This document shows, piece after piece, positions 36,532-44,743 of a stretch of DNA of 64,000 nucleotides. A program made the translations under genes and the position numbers. The notes beneath the pieces were generated by a model. It made no database searches, was not told the DNA's origin, and saw nothing but the letters and a program-made list of their open reading frames with translations. The stretch is taken from the NCBI RefSeq assembly GCF_000178855.1, contig NZ_ADVG01000002.1:1488001-1552000 (forward strand). Reading direction: 5' to 3'. Numbering within the stretch: the first letter of the stretch is position 1; each line of letters begins with the position of its first letter. The DNA is from Ktedonobacter racemifer DSM 44963 (GTDB lineage: Bacteria > Chloroflexota > Ktedonobacteria > Ktedonobacterales > Ktedonobacteraceae).

Positions 36532-36794
36532 AATTTCCTCCTAGCAACCCACACTGGTCAGTGGACTCTCTCTAGCACTGTGTCTTGCCAGAGACCTGTG
36601 CTGAGTATACGTGTAGAGCGTGAGAAAAACATCACTCAAGAGGGGTATCTTAGCCTGCTTCCTTGGAGTGAGTGGAAATACATATGTCCTGCCAATACCC
36701 TACTTTGACTGGGTGAGAGCGTACAATATAGTGAGGCTTTTCAATTATGCAAACGGCGCAGGCAGTTTGCGAGCTATATGGAGGTACTATTCGC

Positions 36795-37289
36795 ATGCGC
36801 TATCATGTAAAAGAGCGAGCACTCACGCTCAAGGATGACTTCGTGGTTCGTGACGAGCATAACAACGTCGCCTATGAGGTCAAGGGACATTTATTTCGCA
36901 TCAAAGATCATTTTCATATTGTCGATGCTACCAATGGTGAAGAGGTCATTGAAATCAGACAGCGTCTCCTGGACTACACGACCCACTACGATCTCTTTAG
37001 CCAGGGCGCGGAACTTGGCAGCGTGCATCGCAAAGAGGAGGCGACCTATGGGGCGCGCTTCGAGGTCACGACCAGCGATGGCATGGTCCTGCAAATTCAG
37101 GGCCAGTTTCACGAGTGGGACTTTAACATCATTGATCACTATGGGCGGCTCCTGGGGCATATCACAAAGGAGTTTGCCTTTATGAGCGATCACTACACGG
37201 TTGATGTCGCCCCAGGCGTTGATGGGCCCTTCATCATTGCGCTCGCGGTCATTCTTGATGAGATTCGCGAGGATGGCGGCAAAGACTAA
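36795..37289 (+). CDS. LURP-one-related (tubby-like) protein
   Basis: 164 residues from the ATG at 36795, chosen because GGAGGT lies nine bases upstream (a longer frame starts at 36747). The protein is a twelve-strand-type beta barrel with the LURP-one pattern: MRYHVKERALTLKDDFVVRD, YEVKGHLFRIKDHFHIVDA, then GQFHEWDFNIID and FAFMSDHYTVDV. The fold is shared with plant LURP1 and animal tubby and scramblases; bacterial roles are unknown. It stands alone and is followed by an intrinsic terminator. Confidence 0.82.
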   Translation: MRYHVKERALTLKDDFVVRDEHNNVAYEVKGHLFRIKDHFHIVDATNGEEVIEIRQRLLDYTTHYDLFSQGAELGSVHRKEEATYGARFEVTTSDGMVLQIQGQFHEWDFNIIDHYGRLLGHITKEFAFMSDHYTVDVAPGVDGPFIIALAVILDEIREDGGKD

Positions 37290-37304
37290 GCCTGCTCTCA
37301 ACAC

Positions 37305-37342
37305 AAAAGCGCCCCTTGGGATCACTCGTGAGGGGCGCTTTT
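37305..37342 (+). terminator. Intrinsic terminator
   Basis: 12-bp stem AAAAGCGCCCCT/AGGGGCGCTTTT with a 14-base loop and T-run, between the LURP-one gene and the convergent response regulator. Confidence 0.8.
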
Positions 37343-37349
37343 TGGCTTC

Positions 37350-37760
37350 TTAAGCATGGGGAGAGGATTCTGGCTGCTCACCCAATAAAGTGTCAATTTT
37401 CAATAGTAGCTCGTTCAAATCAAATGGCTTGGGTAAGCTCTCGATCCCCCTGGCATGGATCTCGTCCAATGGCAAGAAACCACTGATGATGATCACGGGA
37501 ATGTCCTGTAGCTCCTTACGGAGACGCAGGCGCTCATACAGCTCAATCCCGTTCATCGTGGGGAGCCAATAATCAAGAATAAACAGGTCCGGCTTAAGGT
37601 GTTCCGTAAATTTGAGCGTTGTGGGTCCATCAGAAGCGTGAAAAACGCGATGCGGCCTCAGCTGCGAAATGATCTGCGCCAGCACGAGTGCATGCTGCTC
37701 ATCGTCCTCAACGACTAGAATGATCTTGCTCGCTTCTTGCCCTCCTGTCGAGCCACGCAT
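37350..37760 (-). CDS. Single-domain response regulator (CheY-like receiver)
   Basis: 136 residues. Receiver landmarks: acidic pair in LVVEDDEQ (Glu18, Asp19, Asp20), phospho-acceptor Asp63 in LFILDYWLP, Ser in IIISGF, and Lys in SLPKPFD. No output domain. There is no kinase next to it, so it is an orphan; the HK at 7-8.4 kb is distant. The long A/T-rich leader (37761-37950) shows no gene. Confidence 0.9.
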   Translation of the reverse strand: MRGSTGGQEASKIILVVEDDEQHALVLAQIISQLRPHRVFHASDGPTTLKFTEHLKPDLFILDYWLPTMNGIELYERLRLRKELQDIPVIIISGFLPLDEIHARGIESLPKPFDLNELLLKIDTLLGEQPESSPHA

Positions 37761-37952
37761 TGTTCAACCTTTGTTCACCTGAATATAAATGTATGCAACG
37801 TAGTACTAGATTATAAAACTAATGCATGTATGACGTATAAAGAGAGCATGCAGCAGGCTTTCGCGAGTATATAGCAAAAGCTTGTTTTCATTGTAACACA
37901 TCTTGCATGCTTTTAAAAACTATTCTTTTCGCGCCTGCGGTGCTCAAAGGGT

Positions 37953-38013
37953 AAGGTAGTGTTGTTGCGTGTGTTGCGGGCTCCGCCCGCAACACACGCA
38001 ACAACACTACCTT
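37953..38013. terminator. Long perfect hairpin (28-bp stem)
   Basis: Arms 37953-37980 and 37986-38013 with the loop CTCCG. The module TTCGCGCCTGCGGTGCTC (37928-37945) lies just left. It follows the LOG gene (minus strand). Confidence 0.75.
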
Positions 38014-38037
38014 TTACTAGACACGCTGATCCAGCGC

Positions 38038-38631
38038 TCAGGGCTCGATAGGGCGTGGCTCGTCGGCGAATTTTGAGAGGTGGGGGCGGGCTGGTGTCGA
38101 AAGCATGGTCTCGATCAGGGCTGCACCCTCGGCATTCACGAGGAGCAGAGAGGAATGATATTGCGAAATAAAGCCTTCCTGCGCTGCGTGCTCAACCAGT
38201 GCCAGCAGGGGATTGAAAAATTCGGCTGTGTTTAGCAGGCCCAGCGGTTTATTGTGGATGCCCAGTTGCGCCCAGGTGATCATTTCAAAGAGTTCGTCGA
38301 AGGTGCCGTAGCCGCCAGGAAGCGCGATAAAGCCATCGGAGAGCTTCTCCATCAGGGCCTTGCGCTCATGCATGCTCTCCACTTCATAGAGTTGGGTCAG
38401 CCCTTTATGGGCGACCTCAATATCGAAGAGCGCGCGCGGCAGGACACCAATTACCTCGCCACCACGAGAGAGCACGCCATCCGCTACGGCCCCCATCAAG
38501 CCTACGCGCGCGCCGCCATAGACCAGGCCAATGCCTCGCGCCGCCATTTCCGCGCCGAGCGTATAGGCCGCTTCTTGATACTCCGTCCGGTTACCTGCAT
38601 GCGATCCACAATAGACACATATCCTTTGCAA
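38038..38631 (-). CDS. LOG family protein (nucleoside 5'-monophosphate phosphoribohydrolase)
   Basis: 197 residues. The LOG/lysine-decarboxylase-like signature PGGYGTFDELFE is present, with the early RICVYCGSHAGN and VYGGARVGLMG Rossmann segments. LOG enzymes release the base from nucleoside monophosphates (cytokinin activation in plants) and bacterial members also act on AMP. A TTG start at 38631 is favoured because GGAGGT lies six bases upstream and no ATG fits. Confidence 0.9.
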   Translation of the reverse strand: MQRICVYCGSHAGNRTEYQEAAYTLGAEMAARGIGLVYGGARVGLMGAVADGVLSRGGEVIGVLPRALFDIEVAHKGLTQLYEVESMHERKALMEKLSDGFIALPGGYGTFDELFEMITWAQLGIHNKPLGLLNTAEFFNPLLALVEHAAQEGFISQYHSSLLLVNAEGAALIETMLSTPARPHLSKFADEPRPIEP

Positions 38632-38715
38632 AACTTACCTCCAGGGAAAAGGGTCTTATACGCGCAACACGTCGCCGCAGGGCATGTGTTGGATAGCGCT
38701 TCTGTACTGAAACGA

Positions 38716-38758
38716 AGGAAGAGTGCTCCAGGGTTCAAAACCACAAGGCACTCTTCCT
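38716..38758. terminator. Hairpin downstream of the 33-residue membrane protein
   Basis: 11-bp stem AGGAAGAGTGC/GCACTCTTCCT with an inner GGTT/AACC; T-rich flank on the minus strand is only moderate. Confidence 0.5.
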
Positions 38759-38878
38759 CCATTAGACATTACAGTTATCCAGAAAGCAAGCAGGATTCCA
38801 TCCGCAAATAAAGGCATAGCGCACTACAGAGTCCACACTCCATACATAGGTAGCCCCTGCAAAACGTTTAAACAAGAG

Positions 38879-38980
38879 CTAAAAGTGAGGTAACAGGCCC
38901 AGGAGACTTAATAATGTCAGTACGACCACAGCCAGAATGACAAAGGTAAACCAGAGACGATACATAACAACTCTGCTCAT
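38879..38980 (-). CDS. 33-residue single-helix membrane protein
   Basis: ATG at 38980 is preceded by AAAGGAGGCCGCC, one of the best ribosome sites in the window. The product starts MSRVVMYRLW and continues with a hydrophobic helix (about 20 residues: FTFVILAVVVLTLLSLLGLL) and ends PHF. Very short single-helix proteins often tune a larger membrane complex or act in stress. It lies 23 bases after the Nudix stop on the same strand, so it could be its downstream partner. Easily missed by gene callers. Confidence 0.6.
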   Translation of the reverse strand: MSRVVMYRLWFTFVILAVVVLTLLSLLGLLPHF

Positions 38981-39003
38981 GGCGGCCTCCTTTGACGCTA
39001 GAA

Positions 39004-39684
39004 TCAACTAGACAAGCCTACTGAATGTTCAAACAAGTGAGTATAAAAGCGAGCTAACCATGCTTGCTGTGGAGCAACAAGGTGCGGCATAGGCTCCAGG
39101 GGTTGCCAGTAGAGATGGAACGTATATTGATATTGTTCTGGTCCCTCCGCAAACTGCTCCCACCGCTCTGGTGTTTCATCATATAATTGGATCTGAAAAA
39201 AGCTGCGCCGCACCCATCTGGATAAGGTATCACCCGGCACCCAGCCTCCTACGCTTCTTATGATACGTGGCGGCTCTACCTCAAGATTAAATTCTTCTAG
39301 ATAGACATAGGCCCAGCCCTCCTGCTGGCGCTCCAGGCGCACGGTTAAACCGCGACGTAGGGCATTGCCTAATATCTCTTCTGGCGCGACCACCTCAGCA
39401 TCAGCGAAGGGAGCCTGGCGCAGCAATGCATGCTTGACCACCATGCGTTGCGCTTCTCCCAGGTCCAGCGTTTCCTGACCTAGATACCGCAAAAGGTGTC
39501 CGTTATACCCAGTCTCCTCCTGTACCTCCCTGAGTACCGCAGCCTCTAGCGCCTCGCCATACTCCACCGTTCCCGCCGGAACCTGGGTCCCCGACAAGCC
39601 GTGGTCAAAGACAAGCAGTTCTCTCCGCCCCCGGTGCTCACGTGTAATAAACGCCGTCACCTTCTCAACACATTCTTGAGACAA
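39004..39684 (-). CDS. Nudix hydrolase
   Basis: 226 residues. The Nudix box is complete: GTVEYGEALEAAVLREVQEE followed by TGY (Gx5Ex7REUxEExGU). The N-terminal strand (KVTAFITREHRGRRELLVF) fits the fold. The C-terminal 100 residues are extra and unassigned. Nudix enzymes hydrolyse nucleoside diphosphates linked to another group. A TTG at 39684 is the best start; a GTG 21 bases in is possible. The upstream DNA is the end of an IS607 element (39714), so the native promoter may have been displaced. Confidence 0.85.
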   Translation of the reverse strand: MSQECVEKVTAFITREHRGRRELLVFDHGLSGTQVPAGTVEYGEALEAAVLREVQEETGYNGHLLRYLGQETLDLGEAQRMVVKHALLRQAPFADAEVVAPEEILGNALRRGLTVRLERQQEGWAYVYLEEFNLEVEPPRIIRSVGGWVPGDTLSRWVRRSFFQIQLYDETPERWEQFAEGPEQYQYTFHLYWQPLEPMPHLVAPQQAWLARFYTHLFEHSVGLSS

Positions 39685-39713
39685 TTGCTTCTGCTACCTT
39701 TCTCATACTCGAA

Positions 39714-39870
39714 GGTGTGTAAACACCCCCGAACGGTCAGTTCTTCCTGCTTCATCGTCGATAGCCAGCGCACGGGAACCTTTGGATCAGCCCTCCCGTT
39801 TTGGTCTCACATCAACTCCCCAGGCATTTTACGTCCGGCGGTAGCCACTCTCCAGGACGGCCAGCTTTAC
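39714..39870 (-). ncRNA. Predicted omega-RNA region of the TnpB element (right end)
   Basis: The 150 bases after the TnpB stop contain no gene but several self-complementary segments, ending in a GGTGT/ACACC hairpin near 39714-39727. TnpB guide RNAs are processed from exactly this place, the 3' end of tnpB through the element's right end, with the guide taken from flanking host DNA. No structure prediction was run, so the limits are approximate. Confidence 0.45.
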
Positions 39871-41162
39871 GCGTGAAGCTGGCGAAGCTGTTGTGTTGCC
39901 AACCACAGCAAATTCAAGGCGGCATTGAGATCCCGGTCGATGACCAGCCCACAGGCCAAGCACTCATAGGTGCGGTGTTTGAGCGGCATCCGCTTTTTGA
40001 CCTGCCCACAGCACGAACAGCGTTTGGTCGAAGGGAACCAGCGCGAGGCGATGAAGAGACCGCCCCCGGCGTTGGCGACCTTGGTCTTGAGGAACTGCAA
40101 CAGTTGCCCCATCGCGGCATCGGCCACGGCACGCGAGAGCTTCTGGTTGGCCATCATCCCCAGGATGTTGAGGTCTTCGATGCCGATGGCCCCACAGGTG
40201 CGCGCCAGTTCGGTCGTGAACTTGTGCTGCACATCCCGCCGGATGTTGGCGATCTGCTGATGCTTGCGTGCGACCTTGAGTCGTTGCTTCTCGTAATTCT
40301 TACTGAACACGGTTCGCCTGGTTTGCGGGTCTTTCGTCTTCTGTTTCTTACTGAGTTGGCGTTGCAGCTTGCCGAGTTTCTTGAGATGGAGCGCTAAAGG
40401 CCTTTGGTTCTCAAGCCTGCGCCCATCGCTCACCACAGCAGCGTGCTTTACGCCCACATCTACCCCCACCACTACTTCGGGCGTTGTGGGGCGCTCCCGT
40501 GTGATGTCTCCTTGGATGGAGACGTACCAGTGCCCCGCTTCACAGCAGACCGTCGCCCCCAGGATCTTGACCCGTTCGCACACGACGTGCTTGCGCGTGT
40601 TTCGCTTCTTCGTGGGAGTGGTGGCTTTCCCCTTTTCGACGAAGCGCAGTTTTTCGGCGACGTTCACCGTTCCCAGTCTGCGTAAGAGCTTGCCTCGGTC
40701 CTTCTTCGTTTGGCGCTGATCGAGGATGAAGCGGCCAAGTCCGGGAATGGAGATCCAATGGCTTCCCAAGGTGAATTTATCGTTGGAGAGATAAAACGAC
40801 TCGTGCGACTTCCCCTTTTTCTTGTACTGCGGGTAGTTCGCTCGGCCCGCAAAGAAGTTGTCATAGGCGTTTTTGAGGTCATCGAACGCACCCTCCACCA
40901 CACACTTCGTCACCTGATAGGTCCACGGATACTCCTGCTCCCGGATCTGGTTGAATTGCTTCTTGAGTGCGAGAGCATGTGGCGGTTTGAGCACGCGCTG
41001 CTCTTGGGGAACGGTTTCCTGCTCAGCTGTATACGCCTGATACTGCTTCTCCCACTGCTCCCGTCCCCAGTTGTAGATAAAGCGCCTCGTGCCACAGGCT
41101 CGTTTGAGATACTCCACCTGTTCAGGGGTGGGGTTCATCCGGATCTTGTGCGCGGTTTTCAT
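39867..41162 (-). CDS. tnpB: TnpB RNA-guided nuclease (IS607 associated)
   Basis: 431 residues from the ATG at 41162; the frame is open further upstream. N-terminal OrfB helix-turn-helix-like domain (HKIRMNPTPEQVEYLKRACG) and RuvC nuclease: Asp in GVDVGVKHA, Glu in IGIEDLNI, Asp in VIDRDLNAAL. The Zn ribbon CSCCG ... CLACG sits inside RuvC. All catalytic residues are present. TnpB uses an omega-RNA to cut DNA next to a short TAM and helps the element survive excision. It follows the truncated tnpA by 75 bases. Confidence 0.92.
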   Translation of the reverse strand: MKTAHKIRMNPTPEQVEYLKRACGTRRFIYNWGREQWEKQYQAYTAEQETVPQEQRVLKPPHALALKKQFNQIREQEYPWTYQVTKCVVEGAFDDLKNAYDNFFAGRANYPQYKKKGKSHESFYLSNDKFTLGSHWISIPGLGRFILDQRQTKKDRGKLLRRLGTVNVAEKLRFVEKGKATTPTKKRNTRKHVVCERVKILGATVCCEAGHWYVSIQGDITRERPTTPEVVVGVDVGVKHAAVVSDGRRLENQRPLALHLKKLGKLQRQLSKKQKTKDPQTRRTVFSKNYEKQRLKVARKHQQIANIRRDVQHKFTTELARTCGAIGIEDLNILGMMANQKLSRAVADAAMGQLLQFLKTKVANAGGGLFIASRWFPSTKRCSCCGQVKKRMPLKHRTYECLACGLVIDRDLNAALNLLWLATQQLRQLHA

Positions 41163-41236
41163 CCTTGAGCGCCTTTTCTCCCGCTTTGCGGGAATTCCAG
41201 TTGAGCAGGACTCGACACCCGGCAAGTGGCGATCGT

Positions 41237-41410
41237 TCAGCGAGCGGCTGGCAGCTTCGGAAGGTTGAGCGCCGTGGTCAGATCGACCTCATGAGAGGAG
41301 CGACGCCCAGAAAGCGTTCCTTTGGCTTTGAGCCTGCTTTCTCGGTCCCAGCGCTGCACTGTTTTCACGCTGACATCCACCTGCTTGGCAAACGGTACGA
41401 CTGCGTACAT
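41237..41410 (-). pseudogene. IS607 tnpA remnant, DNA-binding domain only
   Basis: From the ATG at 41410 (AAGGAG immediately upstream) the product MYAVVPFAKQVDVSVKTVQR and WDRESRLKAKGTLSGRR matches the MerR-like HTH at the N-terminus of IS607 serine recombinases. The frame then ends after about 57 residues, without the catalytic resolvase domain seen in the full-length tnpA at 48490-49098. Confidence 0.65.
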
Positions 41411-41541
41411 CTCCTTATTCTCACTTACTTTCACACACGTTGTCAATACCTGGTATGTATCTCCTTCTTATACGCTTTAATTCTCATATACGTAGCACAA
41501 CACGATAAGTTCTACTTTTTGCGCACAAAAAGAGCATGAGA

Positions 41542-41608
41542 GTAGTAGGTAGTGTGAAAGAGCCTGGGCAGTCTACGGCTGCCCAGGCTCTTTCACACTA
41601 CCTACTAC
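41542..41608. terminator. Long perfect hairpin (30-bp stem)
   Basis: Arms 41542-41571 and 41579-41608, 11 bases beyond the glutamine synthetase stop (minus strand). Confidence 0.8.
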
Positions 41609-41618
41609 CAGATCTATA

Positions 41619-43004
41619 CTAGATCAGTTCAAAGTAGCGGCGGCGCTCCCAATCGGTGACGGCCTTCTCAAACTCGCTGACTTCCCAGCGGCGGGTCGTG
41701 ACAAAGTGATCGACAAAGTACGAACCAAAGTACTCGCGAGCCATCTCGCTACCCTCCAGCAGGTCGGCGGCCTCGCTCAGGTTGCGAGCCAGTGTCTTGA
41801 TATCTCCACGCTTGAGCGCCTGATCCAGCTTACCAGACTGGTAGGCATTCCCATCCAGACGTGGTGGCAATTCCAGCTGGTGCTCAATGCCATAGAGGCC
41901 ACTGGCCAGCGTGGCAGCAAAAACCAGGTAGAAGTTAGCGTCGCAGCCGGGCACACGGTTCTCGATGCGGATAGCGCGCTTATGGGTATTGATAACGCGA
42001 ATGGAACAGGTGCGATTATCCATGCCCCAGGTCGTATTAGTAGGTGCCCAGGAACCTGCCACATAGCGTTTGTAAGAGTTAATGGTTGGGGCATAGATAG
42101 CCATCAACTCAGGCATCTTGGCCAGGACACCGGCGACGAAGTGACGCATAGTCTGCGACATATGCCCCTCGGCCTCCTGCTCCCAGAAGACGTTGCGCTC
42201 TTTATTGAGATCCCACAGGCTGACGTGTGTGTGCCCGCTGCTACCATCCTCCTGGTCGTTCCACTTGGCCATAAAGGTGGCGAGATAGCCAAGCTGATGG
42301 CTGATCTCTTTGACGCCATTTTTAAAGAGCATCGTGCGGTCGCCAGCGGTCAGGATATCGGTGTAGCGCATGTTCATTTCGTACATGCCGGGACCATGCT
42401 CGCGGGTATACCCTTCAATGTCTACGCCATAGTCGCGCATCATGCGTGCGATATGCCCGATCAGCGGCTCATCGGTCGTGGCATGGCTGATGACGTAGCA
42501 GTTCGTACCGGGATTGAGGGGGACCAGGTGCGTACCAAAGTTCTTGTCGCGTAGCGAGGCCTGGTCTTCACGGAAATAACGGACCTCTAGCTCAGACGCC
42601 GCCATCGCGGCATAGCCCATTTGCCGGGCGCGCTCGATGATATTTTTGAGCACATGCCGGGGCGAGACGATGATCTGCTCCCCCTGCTCATTCCACATAT
42701 CGCAGATACAGGAGGCCACATTCTGCTCCCAGGGAACCAGGGCAAAGGTTGAGAGATCCGGCTTCATCACAAAATCGGTAAAGCCGCGCTCCCAGTTGCT
42801 GATATGCAAATTGGGGAGGACATTCTCCGCGATATCCCAGCCAAAGATAACGTCTGACTGCGCGAAACCATCCTCCACAGAGTCAAGGAAGAAGCGCGCG
42901 TCTACACGCTTTCCCCGAAAGACGCCATCAATATCGGGCGTGCCCAACTTGATATACTCGATCTGCCCATCCTCGATAAGGTGCTTAATCTCGGCAAGGT
43001 CCAT
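41619..43004 (-). CDS. Glutamine synthetase family protein
   Basis: 461 residues with both GS domains: N-terminal beta-grasp (about 1-105) and catalytic barrel. Visible active-site features: AASELEVRYF (Glu metal ligand), GPGMYEMNMRY, SSGHTHVSLW (His/Asn loop) and the adenylylation-region-like C-terminus ending WERRRYFELI. It belongs to the GlnT/PuuA-like group rather than GlnA I-beta, so gamma-glutamylation of an amine other than ammonia is possible. Its upstream DNA is occupied by an IscB element whose ORF ends only 32 bases before the ATG, and no ribosome site is visible there. Confidence 0.9.
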   Translation of the reverse strand: MDLAEIKHLIEDGQIEYIKLGTPDIDGVFRGKRVDARFFLDSVEDGFAQSDVIFGWDIAENVLPNLHISNWERGFTDFVMKPDLSTFALVPWEQNVASCICDMWNEQGEQIIVSPRHVLKNIIERARQMGYAAMAASELEVRYFREDQASLRDKNFGTHLVPLNPGTNCYVISHATTDEPLIGHIARMMRDYGVDIEGYTREHGPGMYEMNMRYTDILTAGDRTMLFKNGVKEISHQLGYLATFMAKWNDQEDGSSGHTHVSLWDLNKERNVFWEQEAEGHMSQTMRHFVAGVLAKMPELMAIYAPTINSYKRYVAGSWAPTNTTWGMDNRTCSIRVINTHKRAIRIENRVPGCDANFYLVFAATLASGLYGIEHQLELPPRLDGNAYQSGKLDQALKRGDIKTLARNLSEAADLLEGSEMAREYFGSYFVDHFVTTRRWEVSEFEKAVTDWERRRYFELI

Positions 43005-43036
43005 TTTAAAATTGTGTGATGTGGGAACCCCTGGCT

Positions 43037-44326
43037 TTAGACCTGGGGAGCAACATCACACCCTCCTTTCTGTGTATACTCATAGCCATCAGCTCGTTGC
43101 ACACACCGCATATATTTGGGGTGAATATCAACCTTCTCGAGTCGAAACGAAGGCCGATGGCGAAGGGCTATCCGTCCTTCAAACACGCCTTTGGGGGTTC
43201 TAGCTTTGACCATATCGCCCGTCTGGTACCCAAGAAATGTCTTTTTGCGCTTTTTGTGTTGCTTGGGGAAACCATACTTGTCAGGCACACACATTTGCCT
43301 CCGTCCATGTCCTGTGGCTTTGATCCGCAGTGGGATGACTCCCTTCTGCGAAAGCACAACAGGGGTGCTCTTACCCACGCAAGCCGCATCAAGCCAATGT
43401 GTTTTGGGCAATCCCCTCGTGGTCCGGTTATACTTGGTGAGTCCTCCACTGCCGCACTCGACCGGCAAACCAAAGGCTTTGAGTCGTTCCAGTAAAGCAA
43501 AGCGTGTGCTATTGACAGCGCTTGCATCCTTGAGGGGCTTTTTGACCTGAGCGAGAAGACGCTTGAGCACCTCCGGTTTCGTGGCAAGAAACACCGTGAT
43601 ATCCTGCGTTCCTTTGGCGAGATTACATGGCTCACAGGCCAGGGTGAGGTTACTTATCCTCTTGGTACCATGTTTGGCGCGAGAATAAATGTGCTCGACT
43701 TGCAAGGGAACCTTCTGCGCCCCACAATAGGCGCAGGTGCGCTCCCATTTGTCAAGCAAGTATTCCCTGACTTCATAGCCTTGCAGGGTGCCTTGCTGAT
43801 ATTCGATGCCAGCAAGATCAGGGTTCTCCATCAGTTGCAGATCAAACTTGACCAGCTCCTGGCTAAGCGCACGAATGGGAGCAAAGCGACAGAGGCGAGC
43901 AACCCAGGTCTCAATGTTGGCAATCCGACTTTCTAACGAGGGTGGCAACCATCCCTTCTTTCTCCGTCGATTGTTGAATCGTGGTTTTCGGTAGCGTGTT
44001 TTGCGCTGCCTGCGCCCCCGACGACTTGCACGGCGGCTCTCAAGACTGTCTTTGACGGCGTGTCCACGGTGCTCAAGTTCTGCCGCGAACACAATCTTTC
44101 CGTTCGCATCATTAACCAAAGCAATTCCCGTGGTTTTACTGCCAGGATCAAGCTTGAGCCGCAATGGCTGTACCTCTGGTTGTTCGACACTCCGTTTCAG
44201 CACAATGGTAAACGGATATCGACGAAACACGGCGGCTTTCCCCTGCGTGAGCAAGAGCCTCGCACGTGCTGGATGCACCGGATTTAAGGGTTTGTAGTTT
44301 GTATCAATGACAAACACGTTGCTCAA
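43037..44326 (-). CDS. iscB: IscB RNA-guided RuvC/HNH endonuclease
   Basis: 429 residues with TTG start set by AGGAGG seven bases upstream. Layout matches IscB: PLMP-type N-terminus (NYKPLNPVHPARARLLLTQG), RuvC-I Asp60 in LKLDPGSKTTGIAL, arginine-rich bridge helix (SRRASRRGRRQRKTRYR), RuvC-II Glu in SQELVKFD, an HNH domain with CAYCGAQKVPLQVEHIYSRA ... CEPCN (Cys198, Cys201, Glu211-His212, Cys231, Cys234) and RuvC-III THWLDAACVG. IscB is the ancestor group of Cas9 and uses an omega-RNA (HEARO) encoded just upstream. All catalytic residues are intact, so it could be active. Confidence 0.93.
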   Translation of the reverse strand: MSNVFVIDTNYKPLNPVHPARARLLLTQGKAAVFRRYPFTIVLKRSVEQPEVQPLRLKLDPGSKTTGIALVNDANGKIVFAAELEHRGHAVKDSLESRRASRRGRRQRKTRYRKPRFNNRRRKKGWLPPSLESRIANIETWVARLCRFAPIRALSQELVKFDLQLMENPDLAGIEYQQGTLQGYEVREYLLDKWERTCAYCGAQKVPLQVEHIYSRAKHGTKRISNLTLACEPCNLAKGTQDITVFLATKPEVLKRLLAQVKKPLKDASAVNSTRFALLERLKAFGLPVECGSGGLTKYNRTTRGLPKTHWLDAACVGKSTPVVLSQKGVIPLRIKATGHGRRQMCVPDKYGFPKQHKKRKKTFLGYQTGDMVKARTPKGVFEGRIALRHRPSFRLEKVDIHPKYMRCVQRADGYEYTQKGGCDVAPQV

Positions 44327-44329
44327 GTT

Positions 44330-44640
44330 GAGCCTCCTATTGCTAGGGTAATGGTTGCCTCGACAAAGATAGTGGGCGGTACTTTTCTCTGAGCACTGGC
44401 TTCACCCCTCTCCACCTGTTTAACCCAGAGATTCTAGAGCTCCAGGCTGGCACGCACCCGGAGGTAGGAACGTCAACACTTCCCAATACTATCGTAGCTC
44501 GATAACCTCCCACCGAAGCAGAAGGCCCAGGGCTGAGTCTGGTCAGATTCAGGCTTGCTCTCACAAGCCCCTGCCGCAGAGGCATGGGGTACCTGACCAG
44601 CACTTGTATCCTTTCTTCACGCTTGGCTGCTCTTAAGCCC
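44330..44640 (-). ncRNA. HEARO/omega-RNA of IscB
   Basis: Non-coding stretch directly 5' of iscB, where HEARO RNAs lie. Its minus-strand RNA contains GGTCAGGTACCCCATGCCTC, closed later by CTGACC, enclosing the hairpins GCCTCTGCGGCAGGGGC and GCTTGTGAGAGCAAGC; these agree with the multi-stem core recalled for HEARO. The guide would be read from flanking DNA at the 5' (right-hand, near 44640) end. The limits are approximate since no covariance search was possible. Confidence 0.7.
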
Positions 44641-44743
44641 TCTTGCGACTGTGCTTCTATTCTGGAAAAAAGATTGAAGTTAATGATTGCAGCGTAGCAT
44701 GGTGCCTATCAGCCGTCAAGTGGATGGCTGTGTATCTGTGTAT

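Larger units (their letters stand above)
39714..41460 (-). mobile_element. Damaged IS607-family element (tnpB intact, tnpA truncated)
   Basis: It is made of a tnpA N-terminal remnant (to 41410), a complete tnpB and a structured 3' end. The upstream limit near 41460 is a guess; no terminal inverted repeats are expected for IS607. It can only move if a recombinase acts in trans. Confidence 0.6.
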
